NCBI GenBank assembly: GCA_964487255.1
Contig: CAZAQV010000016.1
Span: 75,393-139,392 of the forward strand
Reading direction: 5' to 3'
Source: CAZAQV01 sp964487255
GTDB lineage: Bacteria; Myxococcota_A; Polyangia; Polyangiales; CAZAQV01
DNA length: 64,000 bases
Part shown: piece by piece, positions 43,064 to 51,354 of the stretch
Position numbering within the stretch: position 1 is the stretch's first letter
How the letters are laid out: each line of letters opens with the position of its first letter
Notes under the pieces: model-generated
Databases searched by the model: none
What the model was told of the DNA's origin: nothing
Seen by the model: only the letters and a program-made list of their open reading frames with translations
Translations under genes and position numbers: made by a program

Positions 43064-44488
43064 ATGACTCTCAGGTCGAGCGTCGGGGTGAGGCAGCTTG
43101 TACGACCGGCCTTGTGGATGGCGATTGCGCTCTCGTGGTCGGCCTGTGGCGCTGACAACAGTTTGTGTTCGGTCGACTCCCTGCAAGCCGAACTCGACAC
43201 TGCGCAACCTGGGCAGGTGGTCTCCGCAGGCGTTTGCACGTTCGATGGCCCTGTCCGCATCCCTGCGGGGGTCGGGTTGCGCGGTGCGGGTACGGACGAA
43301 ACCATTTTTAAACTTGGTCCGAGCGACTCGCCCATCGCGATCGATTCGTCGGGTCTGGCCTCGAGCCTTTCGAACGTTCGGGTTCGCTCCGAAGCCTGCG
43401 CCGCTATTACGATAACCGGATCGGGAAGCGTGGGGCTTGCGAGCCTGCAGGTTGATGCTTTGAGCGGGCTCGCTATCGGCGCTCAAGCTCTCGCGGAGCT
43501 GCAGCTTACAGAGGTCGAGATCCAAGGGCCCGTCGATGCACAGACGGACGATGCGACGATTCCACTTCCTCCGTATGCTTGCAGTACGGGGCAACCGGCG
43601 ACCCATGGGCTTGTTCTTATCGACGTCGAAGATGCTTCGCTCAACCAAGTGCGCGTGGAAGGGTTTGCGGCGTTTGGGGCACTCTTCTTGCGCAGTGTTG
43701 TTGCTTGGGATGGTGGCGGCAGTGAGAACAATGTCGGCACGGGGGTTGGCGTCTGGGGTGGAGACGTGGACTTACGAGGGCTTCGGCTGTGCGGGGCCGA
43801 ACAGCGAACGTTACCGGTGGAGGCGAGCAACGGCATCTTCGCCAGCGGTGCGAGTGTTTCGACTTCAGCGATTACTGTGTGCGAGAGCGACGTGTTTGGG
43901 CTGTTTCATGACAACGTGAGCGCCGAGCACCGTGACCTCGTCGCGCAGGACAACGGTTATGGCGGCGTGTGGGCACAGTCGGTCTCGTCGCTGTCGATTA
44001 CCGGTACCAGTGAGTTTGTGCGCAATGGCTTTGCTGGCGTTGCGGCCTTTGACTCGAGTGGTGTCGAAGTAAGCGGGGCGACGGTGGAAGCGACGGAAAG
44101 CAAGCTCTCCTTGGTGGGTCAAACCGGATCGGTCACCGTAGGCGATGGTGTCCACGTCGTGCGAAGCGCGGGCATGCTCGAAAACCTGCTGTTGACGAAC
44201 AACGAACGCGTGGCACTGCTTCTCGATTTTGGCGGCGACGGATCGAGCAACGCGGTTTCGCTCTTGGATGTGACAGTCGATGGATCTGGTGATGCCCTCG
44301 GCGCGATCGCGCAAAACGGCCAGATTGCTGCGACGTGGGACGCTCAAGTCACGCGTCAGGGCACGACAATGAGCAATGATGTGGCCTTCGCGGGCACGCT
44401 CGCCGTCGCCGATATTGTTGGACCGGTCTGCTTACCGAGTCCCGGCGACCTCGATGGGATGGGGTTAGACGCCCTGGTCGGGCCCTAA
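43064..44488 (+). CDS. Right-handed beta-helix surface lipoprotein
   Basis: 474 aa from the ATG at 43064 (a GTG at 43058 overlapping the sigma-factor stop is an alternative). The signal peptide ends ALSWSAC, a lipobox-like Cys. The mature protein begins with a pectate-lyase-type entry (LQAELDTAQPGQVVSAGVCTF, IPAGVGLRGAGTDETIF) and continues as short parallel-beta coils (SNVRVRSEACAAITITGSGSV, LTEVEIQGPVD, SVSSLSITGTSEFVRNGFAGVAAFDSSG). Such folds bind or cleave polysaccharides, but no catalytic triad is evident. Convergent with, and overlapping by 24 bases, the large kinase gene. A similar protein lies on the other side of that kinase. Confidence 0.78.
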   Translation: MTLRSSVGVRQLVRPALWMAIALSWSACGADNSLCSVDSLQAELDTAQPGQVVSAGVCTFDGPVRIPAGVGLRGAGTDETIFKLGPSDSPIAIDSSGLASSLSNVRVRSEACAAITITGSGSVGLASLQVDALSGLAIGAQALAELQLTEVEIQGPVDAQTDDATIPLPPYACSTGQPATHGLVLIDVEDASLNQVRVEGFAAFGALFLRSVVAWDGGGSENNVGTGVGVWGGDVDLRGLRLCGAEQRTLPVEASNGIFASGASVSTSAITVCESDVFGLFHDNVSAEHRDLVAQDNGYGGVWAQSVSSLSITGTSEFVRNGFAGVAAFDSSGVEVSGATVEATESKLSLVGQTGSVTVGDGVHVVRSAGMLENLLLTNNERVALLLDFGGDGSSNAVSLLDVTVDGSGDALGAIAQNGQIAATWDAQVTRQGTTMSNDVAFAGTLAVADIVGPVCLPSPGDLDGMGLDALVGP

Positions 44489-47400
44489 CAGGGCGCGGTG
44501 TTCGGGAATATTCGCAAACGAGGCGCGCAGCTCGGGGTCGTCAATGTCGTCGAGACTGGCTTGTATTCGCGTCTGGGCCAGACGTTGTGTCGCTTCCGTC
44601 GATTCGCCGGCGGCGGACAATGCTTCGAGCCGCGCCAAATAGACGATCGCCGCATCCTCTTCGATTGGATCGAGTTCGCATAAGTCGAAGGCCCGCTTCG
44701 TGATGGTGAGCGCTGCGTCGATATCGTCTTGTTCAACGGCCAGGCGTCCTAGCAATGCGAGTGCGAGCGCACGTACTGTGCGGCTCACGCCAGGCTCGTC
44801 GAGCGAGCTTGCGAGCTGGGCGGCGGCCGAGGGGTTCTCCGTGCGTGCTTCGATGCGAGCCAGGTACAGCGTCGCCGCGTCGTGTAGCTGGTCGTCCTCG
44901 GTTTGACGACTGATTTGACGCGCCGCCTCGATGACCGTCCGCGCCTCTTCGAGCAGTCCGAGGCGCGTGCGCGCGTAGCCAAGGTTCAGCAGGCAATAAC
45001 CGAGCATCACGCGATGCCCGATCTGCTGACAAGCCTCGCGCGCCTGTTCAAGCGCTTGCTCAGCTTGGGTGTAGCGACCCACGCGGTTGTAGGCGTCAGC
45101 CAGGTTGCTTGCGGCGCCTGCGGCTCGACCCAAGTTGCCGGCGTCCTTGTAGCGTCGGTGGAGCTCCAAGAAACCTTCGATGCGACCTTTGAGCGAGCCC
45201 TTTTTCGCGGCCAAATGCGCTTTCCAACCCACCAGGAGCGTTTCTGTTTCCAGGCCGACGTCTTGCGCGAGCGACTGCGCCTCTTCGAGCAGCTTGCTCG
45301 CCTCCTCGAGCAGGCCTTGTTGGCTTTTGGTCAGCGATGCTCGGCCTCGGGCCACGACGCGTTCGTCAACAAGACCTGAGCGATCAGCCAATGCGATGGC
45401 CCGCTCGGCGTGACCTTTGGCGTCTGCGAAGGCTCGACTGCGGGCACTGAGCAGCGCCAGCTCGCCGTGAACGCGCGCTCGTTGGGCGTCACTTGCGGCT
45501 ACCTCAAGCGCCTGGTCCAAGACCTCTTGCATCGGATCTGTTGCCGAGAAAAAGCGATAGCCCTCCACCCGCGCCATGTGTAGGGCATACGCATTCGCTT
45601 GGGATACCTCGAAGCGAAGGGCTCGCTCAGCGTGCGCGGTGACCGCACGCGCGTCCCCGGTTCGCGCCGCCTGCGCCGTGGCCAACAGGTAGTGTTCTGC
45701 CGCCTGCTGCGCTTCGTCGCCCAGCTCATGGTGTCGTGCGACCGCGGCAAGAAGCGCGCTCGTGTGGTTCCCCCGTAGCCGTTCGCTGAGCGTTCTGGCG
45801 GCTCGGCGATGGAGCAAGGCGCGGCCGCTCGGTGGGATGCTCTCATAAGCCACATCGGTAAAAAGGTCGGCGCTAAAGGTGTAATGCCGCCGTCGCGCGT
45901 CGTGGGTGCCGCTCATTCGATCGCGATCCCGTCGTACCGTTCCTTCCCCGATGAGTGTGTCCAAGAGGCTGCGCGGATCGGCGATGCCCATCAAGCGCAA
46001 CTCGGCAACCGACACGGGTGTGCCCAGAACCGCCAGCGCTTGGCAAAGCTTTTGTGCATCTTCGGGGAGTTGGTCGAGGCGGGATTGGACAGCGGCTTCG
46101 ATCGTCAGGGGCAAGGCTTCGGTCCCGTGCAAGCAGAGCTGCTCGACAAAAAATGGGTTTCCTCCTGCGCGTTCAACGATGGCGGAAACCCACGCGCTGC
46201 CCGCGCGGGGAAGTAGACTTTGAGTCATTTGCTGTGCAGCCCGCTTCGAGAGCGGCACGAGCGGATAGCTTCGGGTTACGCGTTCTCTCAAGCTGGCAAG
46301 CGATTCGTGAGATTCGCCGCGAGCAGTGAGAACAAAGACGCTCGGAGTGTGTTGGATCGTCTCGAGCAAGTCTTCAAGGAGTTCGAGCGATTCGCCATCT
46401 GCGCGGTGAAGGTCTTCGAGCACAAACGCAGTAGGCGCTTGCTCGGCACGCGCAATAACCCAACTTCGAAGCGCTCCCCGCAGCTGGCCACGTACCGCGC
46501 GAAAGTCGGTCTGCGACAGTGTTGAGAGGTCCCCTCCTTGCGGAGGATGAAGCCACGCTTGGAGCACCGGTTCTAAGACGGCGTCGGGCAGGGAGCGAAG
46601 CAGGTTTTCCCACAGTCCAAAGGCCCGTCGATGTATCGCGCTGGGACTCTGGCAAAGCAAAACGTCGACATCGCTCCGAGTCGTGAGCTGATTCACCAAG
46701 GCAGATTTTCCGCCGCCCATCTCTGCCGTAAACAGAACGCTCTGCGCTGTTTGCTCGTCATGCGCGCGCGCGATGGTTCGTTCAAGGAGGGCAAGTTCGT
46801 CCTCTCGACCGAAGAGTCGCACAGGTTGCGGTGTTTGGAGGACAGCCTTTCGCGCTTTGAGCAGCTGCCACAAGTCACCGCCGACGGCGGTTCGCTCAAA
46901 ACGTGCTGGAACGAACTCGGCGACACTTCCGGTCACCACGACACCCGAGCGGTCGGCCTCGCGTGCCCGATGGAGGGCCGCTTCGACATCGTTGATGGCG
47001 ACGCCGGTCAGACCGTCTTCTTCGGCCAGCGCACGCCCAGCGCTGACCGCGATGTACGTTGCGAAGGGCGCCGCAGCCAGGGCGGCTTCGCATGCTCGGC
47101 CGAGTTCGTCCCCGCTGCTCCGCTGCGCACCGAATAGACCCATCGCCGATCCGGCCAAGCACTGGGTTGGGCGTCCTCCAAAGTCGTGCATGCACTGTGA
47201 GAACTGCACGGAATCCCGTACGCCGTGGGCCATCACGATGGCGACAACGCGCTGTTCTCCGGAGCGCATGAGCGGTGCCGCGCTCTGAGACACGCTCGAA
47301 GGTGCGTCGCGAGTTCGGGCTTGAAATGTGCGAAGGGCTTCTGCGAACGCCAGTGGGTCCTTCCAACGGTCGGCGGGCGACTTGCATAGGGCCTTGCTGA

Positions 47401-48142
47401 CGAGTGACTCGAGCGACGAGGGGACCCCTGGGCGAACCGCCGCGATCGAGGGTGGATCACTCATCAAAATGGCGACCAACGTGGCCATCGGTGAGTCACG
47501 CGAGAACGGACGCTGCCCGGTCAGCAGCTCATAGAGCACGACGCCGAGCGCCCACACGTCGGTCGTCACGCTGAGCGTCTTGCTCCCCTCGGCCTGCTCG
47601 GGCGAGAGGTAGTCCAAGGTGCCGATCATGTGGCCCGTTTGCGTCAACGTTGTCGCGTTCTGCAGGTGCGCAATCCCGAAGTCGACGACTTTGATCGTTC
47701 CGTCGTCACAAAGAAACAAGTTCGAGGGTTTGATGTCGCGGTGAATCACGCCTGCCGCGTGGATGGCGTGGAGGGCTTCGGACGCTTCGGTCACCCACGC
47801 GATGGCCCCGCTGATGGCGATCGGTTCGCGCGCATCTGCAAGCACCTCACTGAGCGCCCGACCCCAGAGGCGCTCCATCACCAGATAAGGTGCGCCATCA
47901 TCGGTGAGGCCCGCGTCGAGGATGCGAATGACATTGGGGTGATCGATGCGCACCGAGGCCTCGCGCTCGAAACGGACGCGCAGCGCGTCCTGCACGTCGG
48001 CATTCGCGTGGTCCGTTCCGTGGAGCACTTTGATTGCGACAGTCTCGCCTGCAGCGCCGCGGCCCTGGTAGACCACGCCCATCCCGCCCTCACCAAGCTT
48101 GCCCACGATGGAGTAGGTGCCGATCTGCGATGGGATCTTCAA
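44465..48142 (-). CDS. Ser/Thr kinase - cyclase-like - AAA ATPase - TPR signalling protein
   Basis: 1225 aa cytoplasmic protein. The kinase domain (1-270) is complete: glycine loop GEGGMG, Lys38, HRDIKPSN at 134-141, DFG 154-156. Residues about 297-420 resemble a class III nucleotide-cyclase domain (FGGRPTQCLAGSAMGLFG, later ARFERTAVGG) but lack the metal-binding Asp at the first strand (VAIVMAHGV), so catalysis is unlikely. An AAA/STAND-type ATPase starts at FGREDELALLER, with Walker A AEMGGGKS at 473-480. The C-terminal ~380 residues are TPR-like repeats (AGAASNLADAYNRVGRYTQAEQALEQA; YCLLNLGYARTRLGLLEEA). The layout resembles PknK-like integrators. The ends overlap or abut the two beta-helix lipoproteins. 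Confidence 0.88.
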   Translation of the reverse strand: MKIPSQIGTYSIVGKLGEGGMGVVYQGRGAAGETVAIKVLHGTDHANADVQDALRVRFEREASVRIDHPNVIRILDAGLTDDGAPYLVMERLWGRALSEVLADAREPIAISGAIAWVTEASEALHAIHAAGVIHRDIKPSNLFLCDDGTIKVVDFGIAHLQNATTLTQTGHMIGTLDYLSPEQAEGSKTLSVTTDVWALGVVLYELLTGQRPFSRDSPMATLVAILMSDPPSIAAVRPGVPSSLESLVSKALCKSPADRWKDPLAFAEALRTFQARTRDAPSSVSQSAAPLMRSGEQRVVAIVMAHGVRDSVQFSQCMHDFGGRPTQCLAGSAMGLFGAQRSSGDELGRACEAALAAAPFATYIAVSAGRALAEEDGLTGVAINDVEAALHRAREADRSGVVVTGSVAEFVPARFERTAVGGDLWQLLKARKAVLQTPQPVRLFGREDELALLERTIARAHDEQTAQSVLFTAEMGGGKSALVNQLTTRSDVDVLLCQSPSAIHRRAFGLWENLLRSLPDAVLEPVLQAWLHPPQGGDLSTLSQTDFRAVRGQLRGALRSWVIARAEQAPTAFVLEDLHRADGESLELLEDLLETIQHTPSVFVLTARGESHESLASLRERVTRSYPLVPLSKRAAQQMTQSLLPRAGSAWVSAIVERAGGNPFFVEQLCLHGTEALPLTIEAAVQSRLDQLPEDAQKLCQALAVLGTPVSVAELRLMGIADPRSLLDTLIGEGTVRRDRDRMSGTHDARRRHYTFSADLFTDVAYESIPPSGRALLHRRAARTLSERLRGNHTSALLAAVARHHELGDEAQQAAEHYLLATAQAARTGDARAVTAHAERALRFEVSQANAYALHMARVEGYRFFSATDPMQEVLDQALEVAASDAQRARVHGELALLSARSRAFADAKGHAERAIALADRSGLVDERVVARGRASLTKSQQGLLEEASKLLEEAQSLAQDVGLETETLLVGWKAHLAAKKGSLKGRIEGFLELHRRYKDAGNLGRAAGAASNLADAYNRVGRYTQAEQALEQAREACQQIGHRVMLGYCLLNLGYARTRLGLLEEARTVIEAARQISRQTEDDQLHDAATLYLARIEARTENPSAAAQLASSLDEPGVSRTVRALALALLGRLAVEQDDIDAALTITKRAFDLCELDPIEEDAAIVYLARLEALSAAGESTEATQRLAQTRIQASLDDIDDPELRASFANIPEHRALLGPDQGV

Positions 48143-48210
48143 AACGACGGCAGTATGACCGTTTTTCTGCGTTTGCGCTCGAAGACTTCGAGTTGGTTGA
48201 TCGAGCCCCC

Positions 48211-50226
48211 ATGAGTGATATCCCGCAATCGATGAGCTGTGTCGTCCATGTCGCTGTCACGTTTTGCCTTCTCGTCTTGGGTTGCTCCAGCGATGGCCGA
48301 GGAGGCGAGGGTGTGGATGGTGGAACCGAAGCGGGAACGAGATCCGGCGCGGCGCTTCCGGAACCACCTCGGCCGCCTATTTTTTTACCGTGTCCGACGG
48401 GTTGGACGGAGCTTCAAGTCGAGGACCTGACGCGCTGTGAACCCGCCGCACTTGAGGGTTCGCAAAGCTGCGCAGATGGCGAGGTGCGGTTTGCCAGAGA
48501 TGATGATTGCAGACCGATAGGCTCCGCGTGTCCGTCCGAGGCGTTTGCCGCCGCTCCAGACGACGCGAAACGCGTGCACTACGTGAGCGCCGATGTCGGA
48601 GCGGGCGGTGATGGAAGCGCAGCCAAGCCTTTCGCAACGATCGGTGAGGCTTTCGCGAAGGTCGCTGACGGCGATGCTGTATTGCTAAGCAAAGGCGTGC
48701 ATTCGGGCGGTGCGCAGCTGCCTTCTGGGATTACGATGCTTGGTGCGTGTGCTGCACAAACGGTGATCCAAACGGATCCCGCGCGGGCTGCGCTAACGTT
48801 TATCGGCACCCATGCCACGGTGGGTGATGTGAGCATCGTTGGCGGCAGCAATGGCATTCGTGTTGATTCGGGAACGTTGACGCTCCAAGGTGTGTCGGTT
48901 CGCGAAACGGCCGGTCACGGGTTGCTGATCGCGGGCGACCAAAGCCGTTTGTTGGGCTCGCGGATTGAAGTTCGCGATACGAAACGCGGCGCATCGGAGG
49001 ACGGGCGCGGCGTTGTGATCGGTATCGGTGCGCAAGCGCAAATTGAAGCACTCCGGGTTGAGCAGACCGCATCGCTCGGGCTGTGGGTGGCCGAAGCCAG
49101 TGCCATTGTTGAAGGTGCAATACTTCGCGAAAACAGCACTGAACTTCTCGAGGCTCGCGCCGCCGTGCGGGCTTCTTATGCGGGCGTACTCGAACTCTCG
49201 GGGGCCTGGGTAGAAGGTGCGGTGCAGGCCGTAAATGAAGGAACGTCTTTGACCATTCACGATGCACAGCTCGGTCGTACGCTCCAGGTCGCAAGTGAGG
49301 GCACGCCGGGGCTTTTTGTCGCGGATCAAGCTTCGCTGGAGCTGCAACGAGTGCACATTTCGAAGGGACCATCGCCTGCCATTCTGGCAGAGGAGGGGAG
49401 TTCGCTCTCAGTCGAAGATGTCCACATCGACGAAACGATGGTCAGCGAAAACGCCCCCGATGTTGTGCTCTCTGCAGCGGACGCGGCCTCCGTCTCCTTA
49501 GCGCGTGTCCGTATCGACGGGGGGCCAGACGTCGGGATGCTTCACACGGGCGTGATAGAGGCGCAGTGGAGCGATATTGATATTCGCGGCACGTATGTGG
49601 ATGAAGCGTCTGGCGTAATCGGCTTCGCTGTCCTCTTGTTGCAGCAGAACAGCATCGGTATAGAGCGGCTTGCGGTTCGCGACGCAACGTCGGGCATCGC
49701 TGTTTTGCAGAGTCACGCGACGCTCATGGATGTGAGCGTTCAAAACACGGGGCAGGTCAGTGACGAAGTCGATCTCTATGGGGTCGGACTCATCGTCGCC
49801 CAGTCGGATGTGGTGGCATCTCGCCTGCAAGTTGATGCGGCGCGCGTCAATGGCGTTGCGGTTGAAGAAGCCTCGTTGCAGACGACTGATTTGACGATCG
49901 CCAACACACAAGAGCGCCTATGCGGCGAACAGCGCTGCGAAAAAGCTCAGTACGGCTCCGGTTTGGTGGCCCTTACGGGCAGCACGGTTACCGTGGACGC
50001 TTTTGACATCGACGCCAACGCGCTCTGTGGTGTGCGTGTTCTGTCAGACTCCAGTGTTGACATGAAAAACGGACGTATTTCCAGTCAGCCCATCGGTATT
50101 AATATCGAGCAGGACGACTACGACGTGCGCCGCCTAAGCGACGGGGTTGTGTTGGAGGCTAACGACCGCAACATCGCACGCGTTCAGCTTCCCGCTCCGC
50201 AATTCCCAGTTGATTTCATGTTTTGA
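48211..50226 (+). CDS. Large right-handed beta-helix lipoprotein
   Basis: 671 aa from the ATG at 48211 (48232 also possible); the open frame reaches further upstream into the kinase promoter region but without signal sequence. The signal peptide has the lipobox LLVLGC. A Pro-rich linker and Cys-bearing entry domain (CPTGWTELQVEDLTRCEP) lead to DUF1565/beta-helix repeats: VHYVSADVGAGGDGSAAKPFATIGEAF is a classic beta-helix cap, then many coils (VSIVGGSNGIRVDSGTLTLQGVSVRE, LSITIHDAQ-like turns, SSVDMKNGRISSQPIGINI). Divergent from the kinase gene with ~70 bases between starts. Likely surface-exposed. Confidence 0.8.
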   Translation: MSDIPQSMSCVVHVAVTFCLLVLGCSSDGRGGEGVDGGTEAGTRSGAALPEPPRPPIFLPCPTGWTELQVEDLTRCEPAALEGSQSCADGEVRFARDDDCRPIGSACPSEAFAAAPDDAKRVHYVSADVGAGGDGSAAKPFATIGEAFAKVADGDAVLLSKGVHSGGAQLPSGITMLGACAAQTVIQTDPARAALTFIGTHATVGDVSIVGGSNGIRVDSGTLTLQGVSVRETAGHGLLIAGDQSRLLGSRIEVRDTKRGASEDGRGVVIGIGAQAQIEALRVEQTASLGLWVAEASAIVEGAILRENSTELLEARAAVRASYAGVLELSGAWVEGAVQAVNEGTSLTIHDAQLGRTLQVASEGTPGLFVADQASLELQRVHISKGPSPAILAEEGSSLSVEDVHIDETMVSENAPDVVLSAADAASVSLARVRIDGGPDVGMLHTGVIEAQWSDIDIRGTYVDEASGVIGFAVLLLQQNSIGIERLAVRDATSGIAVLQSHATLMDVSVQNTGQVSDEVDLYGVGLIVAQSDVVASRLQVDAARVNGVAVEEASLQTTDLTIANTQERLCGEQRCEKAQYGSGLVALTGSTVTVDAFDIDANALCGVRVLSDSSVDMKNGRISSQPIGINIEQDDYDVRRLSDGVVLEANDRNIARVQLPAPQFPVDFMF

Positions 50227-50260
50227 GCCGACCATGATTCGCCCCCGTCTCCATCGTCGC

Positions 50261-50734
50261 TTAACCGCAATATGCGCTGCATGTGGCGTCACAGGTAGTG
50301 TCAGCGCCGGGGACGCAATAGCCGGCCTCGTTGCAGAAGCCTTCACAGCGGTCGCGGCATGCGGGTACGCATGTGGGGCCGATTTCTTGGAAGTCGACGC
50401 AATAGTCGGCGTAGGGACAGGCGCCCAATTCACAGGCCTTGAGCGCGCGGGTCATGCACACGCCGAGAACGCAGATGCCCTTGCGACCATTCGCACTCTC
50501 GCATTCGTCATCGCAGCCGCACGCCTCGCCCGGCATCTGATAGCCGGGCGGCACGTTTTGCTCTTGGGTGGGCTCTTTGCTACCGGCGTCCGGGTCGACT
50601 GCGGCGAGGCGACACGCATGCGTCTTTTCGTCGTCTCGGCACAGACCCGGGGTTTCACTCAGAAGACATCCGGTGAGCAGCGGAACAACCGCAAGCCAGC
50701 GGCACAGGGGTCGCGTGAGCAACAGCGGGCGCAT
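50261..50734 (-). CDS. Small Cys-rich lipoprotein
   Basis: 157 aa. The signal peptide ends LAVVPLLTGC (lipobox). The mature region has about twenty cysteines, including CGCDDECESANGRKGIC, CELGACPYADYC, CVPACRDRCEGFC and CDATCSAYC, a pattern of small disulfide-knotted modules common in Myxococcota lipoproteins. It is translated after the next gene with a 1-base TGATG overlap, so the two are coupled. Function unknown. Confidence 0.75.
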   Translation of the reverse strand: MRPLLLTRPLCRWLAVVPLLTGCLLSETPGLCRDDEKTHACRLAAVDPDAGSKEPTQEQNVPPGYQMPGEACGCDDECESANGRKGICVLGVCMTRALKACELGACPYADYCVDFQEIGPTCVPACRDRCEGFCNEAGYCVPGADTTCDATCSAYCG

Positions 50735-51294
50735 CAGTAATACCGAAGCGCAGTGTTGTTCTCGGCGCTCTGCTCTTGATGGCTTCGATGGCGATCGTTG
50801 AGCTCGTCGTTGAACTCTTTCATGATCGACTCGTAGATGGACTCCACGATACCCGTGACCTGCGCCGGTCCATTCGACATCGGGTTCGGCGCCTGTACTT
50901 TGCCGGCGAACTGGATGATCTCTTGCTGAGCAGCATTGAGCCAGCGACCACGCACACTCGCCACCAAGTAACTCGTCACGCCCGCCTGTTCGAGGCGAAG
51001 CTCGCAGTGTTCAATCACCAAAGTCAGGGGTTCGTCGCTGGGGTTGGTCGTGGCCCGCGCGCCCATCATGTTGTGAAAAGCGCTGCTCATCGTGGCGCGA
51101 AAGTCTTTGACGACAGCCGTGCGCGGGAACTTATGAACGTCTTTGACGTTCTGATCGAGGACCAGCGCGTACTTGCCGTCGGGTACTACCGCGGTCGGTT
51201 GAGGCGAGAGCTGTCCGATGACGCGTGCACCACAAGCATTGCAGGTGAGCGCGAGTGCGATGATGAGAGCCTGTTTTGTTGAGGGTAGGGTCAT
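50734..51294 (-). CDS. Putative lipoprotein of unknown function
   Basis: 186 aa. The signal peptide ALIIALALTCNAC ends in a likely lipidated Cys. The mature domain is alpha/beta (VPDGKYALVLDQNVKDVH, FRATMSSAFHNMM, LTLVIEHCELRLEQAGVTSYLVASVRGRW), reminiscent of the DUF4410/GNA1162-type envelope lipoproteins that contain a 'vrG.w' strand. Ends in a hydrophilic tail. First of a coupled pair with the Cys-rich lipoprotein. The protease gene lies 60 bases upstream on the same strand. Confidence 0.68.
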   Translation of the reverse strand: MTLPSTKQALIIALALTCNACGARVIGQLSPQPTAVVPDGKYALVLDQNVKDVHKFPRTAVVKDFRATMSSAFHNMMGARATTNPSDEPLTLVIEHCELRLEQAGVTSYLVASVRGRWLNAAQQEIIQFAGKVQAPNPMSNGPAQVTGIVESIYESIMKEFNDELNDRHRSHQEQSAENNTALRYY

Positions 51295-51354
51295 GGTGTC
51301 TCTTTCCTTTCGTGTTGATAAGCCTTGCTGGCTTGAGCAGTTCCTCGGGAACGC

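Noticed and set aside
48034..48210. Longer N-terminus for the beta-helix lipoprotein
   Set aside because: The upstream frame is Arg/Pro-rich, lies in the divergent kinase promoter and start, and would bury the lipoprotein signal; the start at 48211 is preferred.
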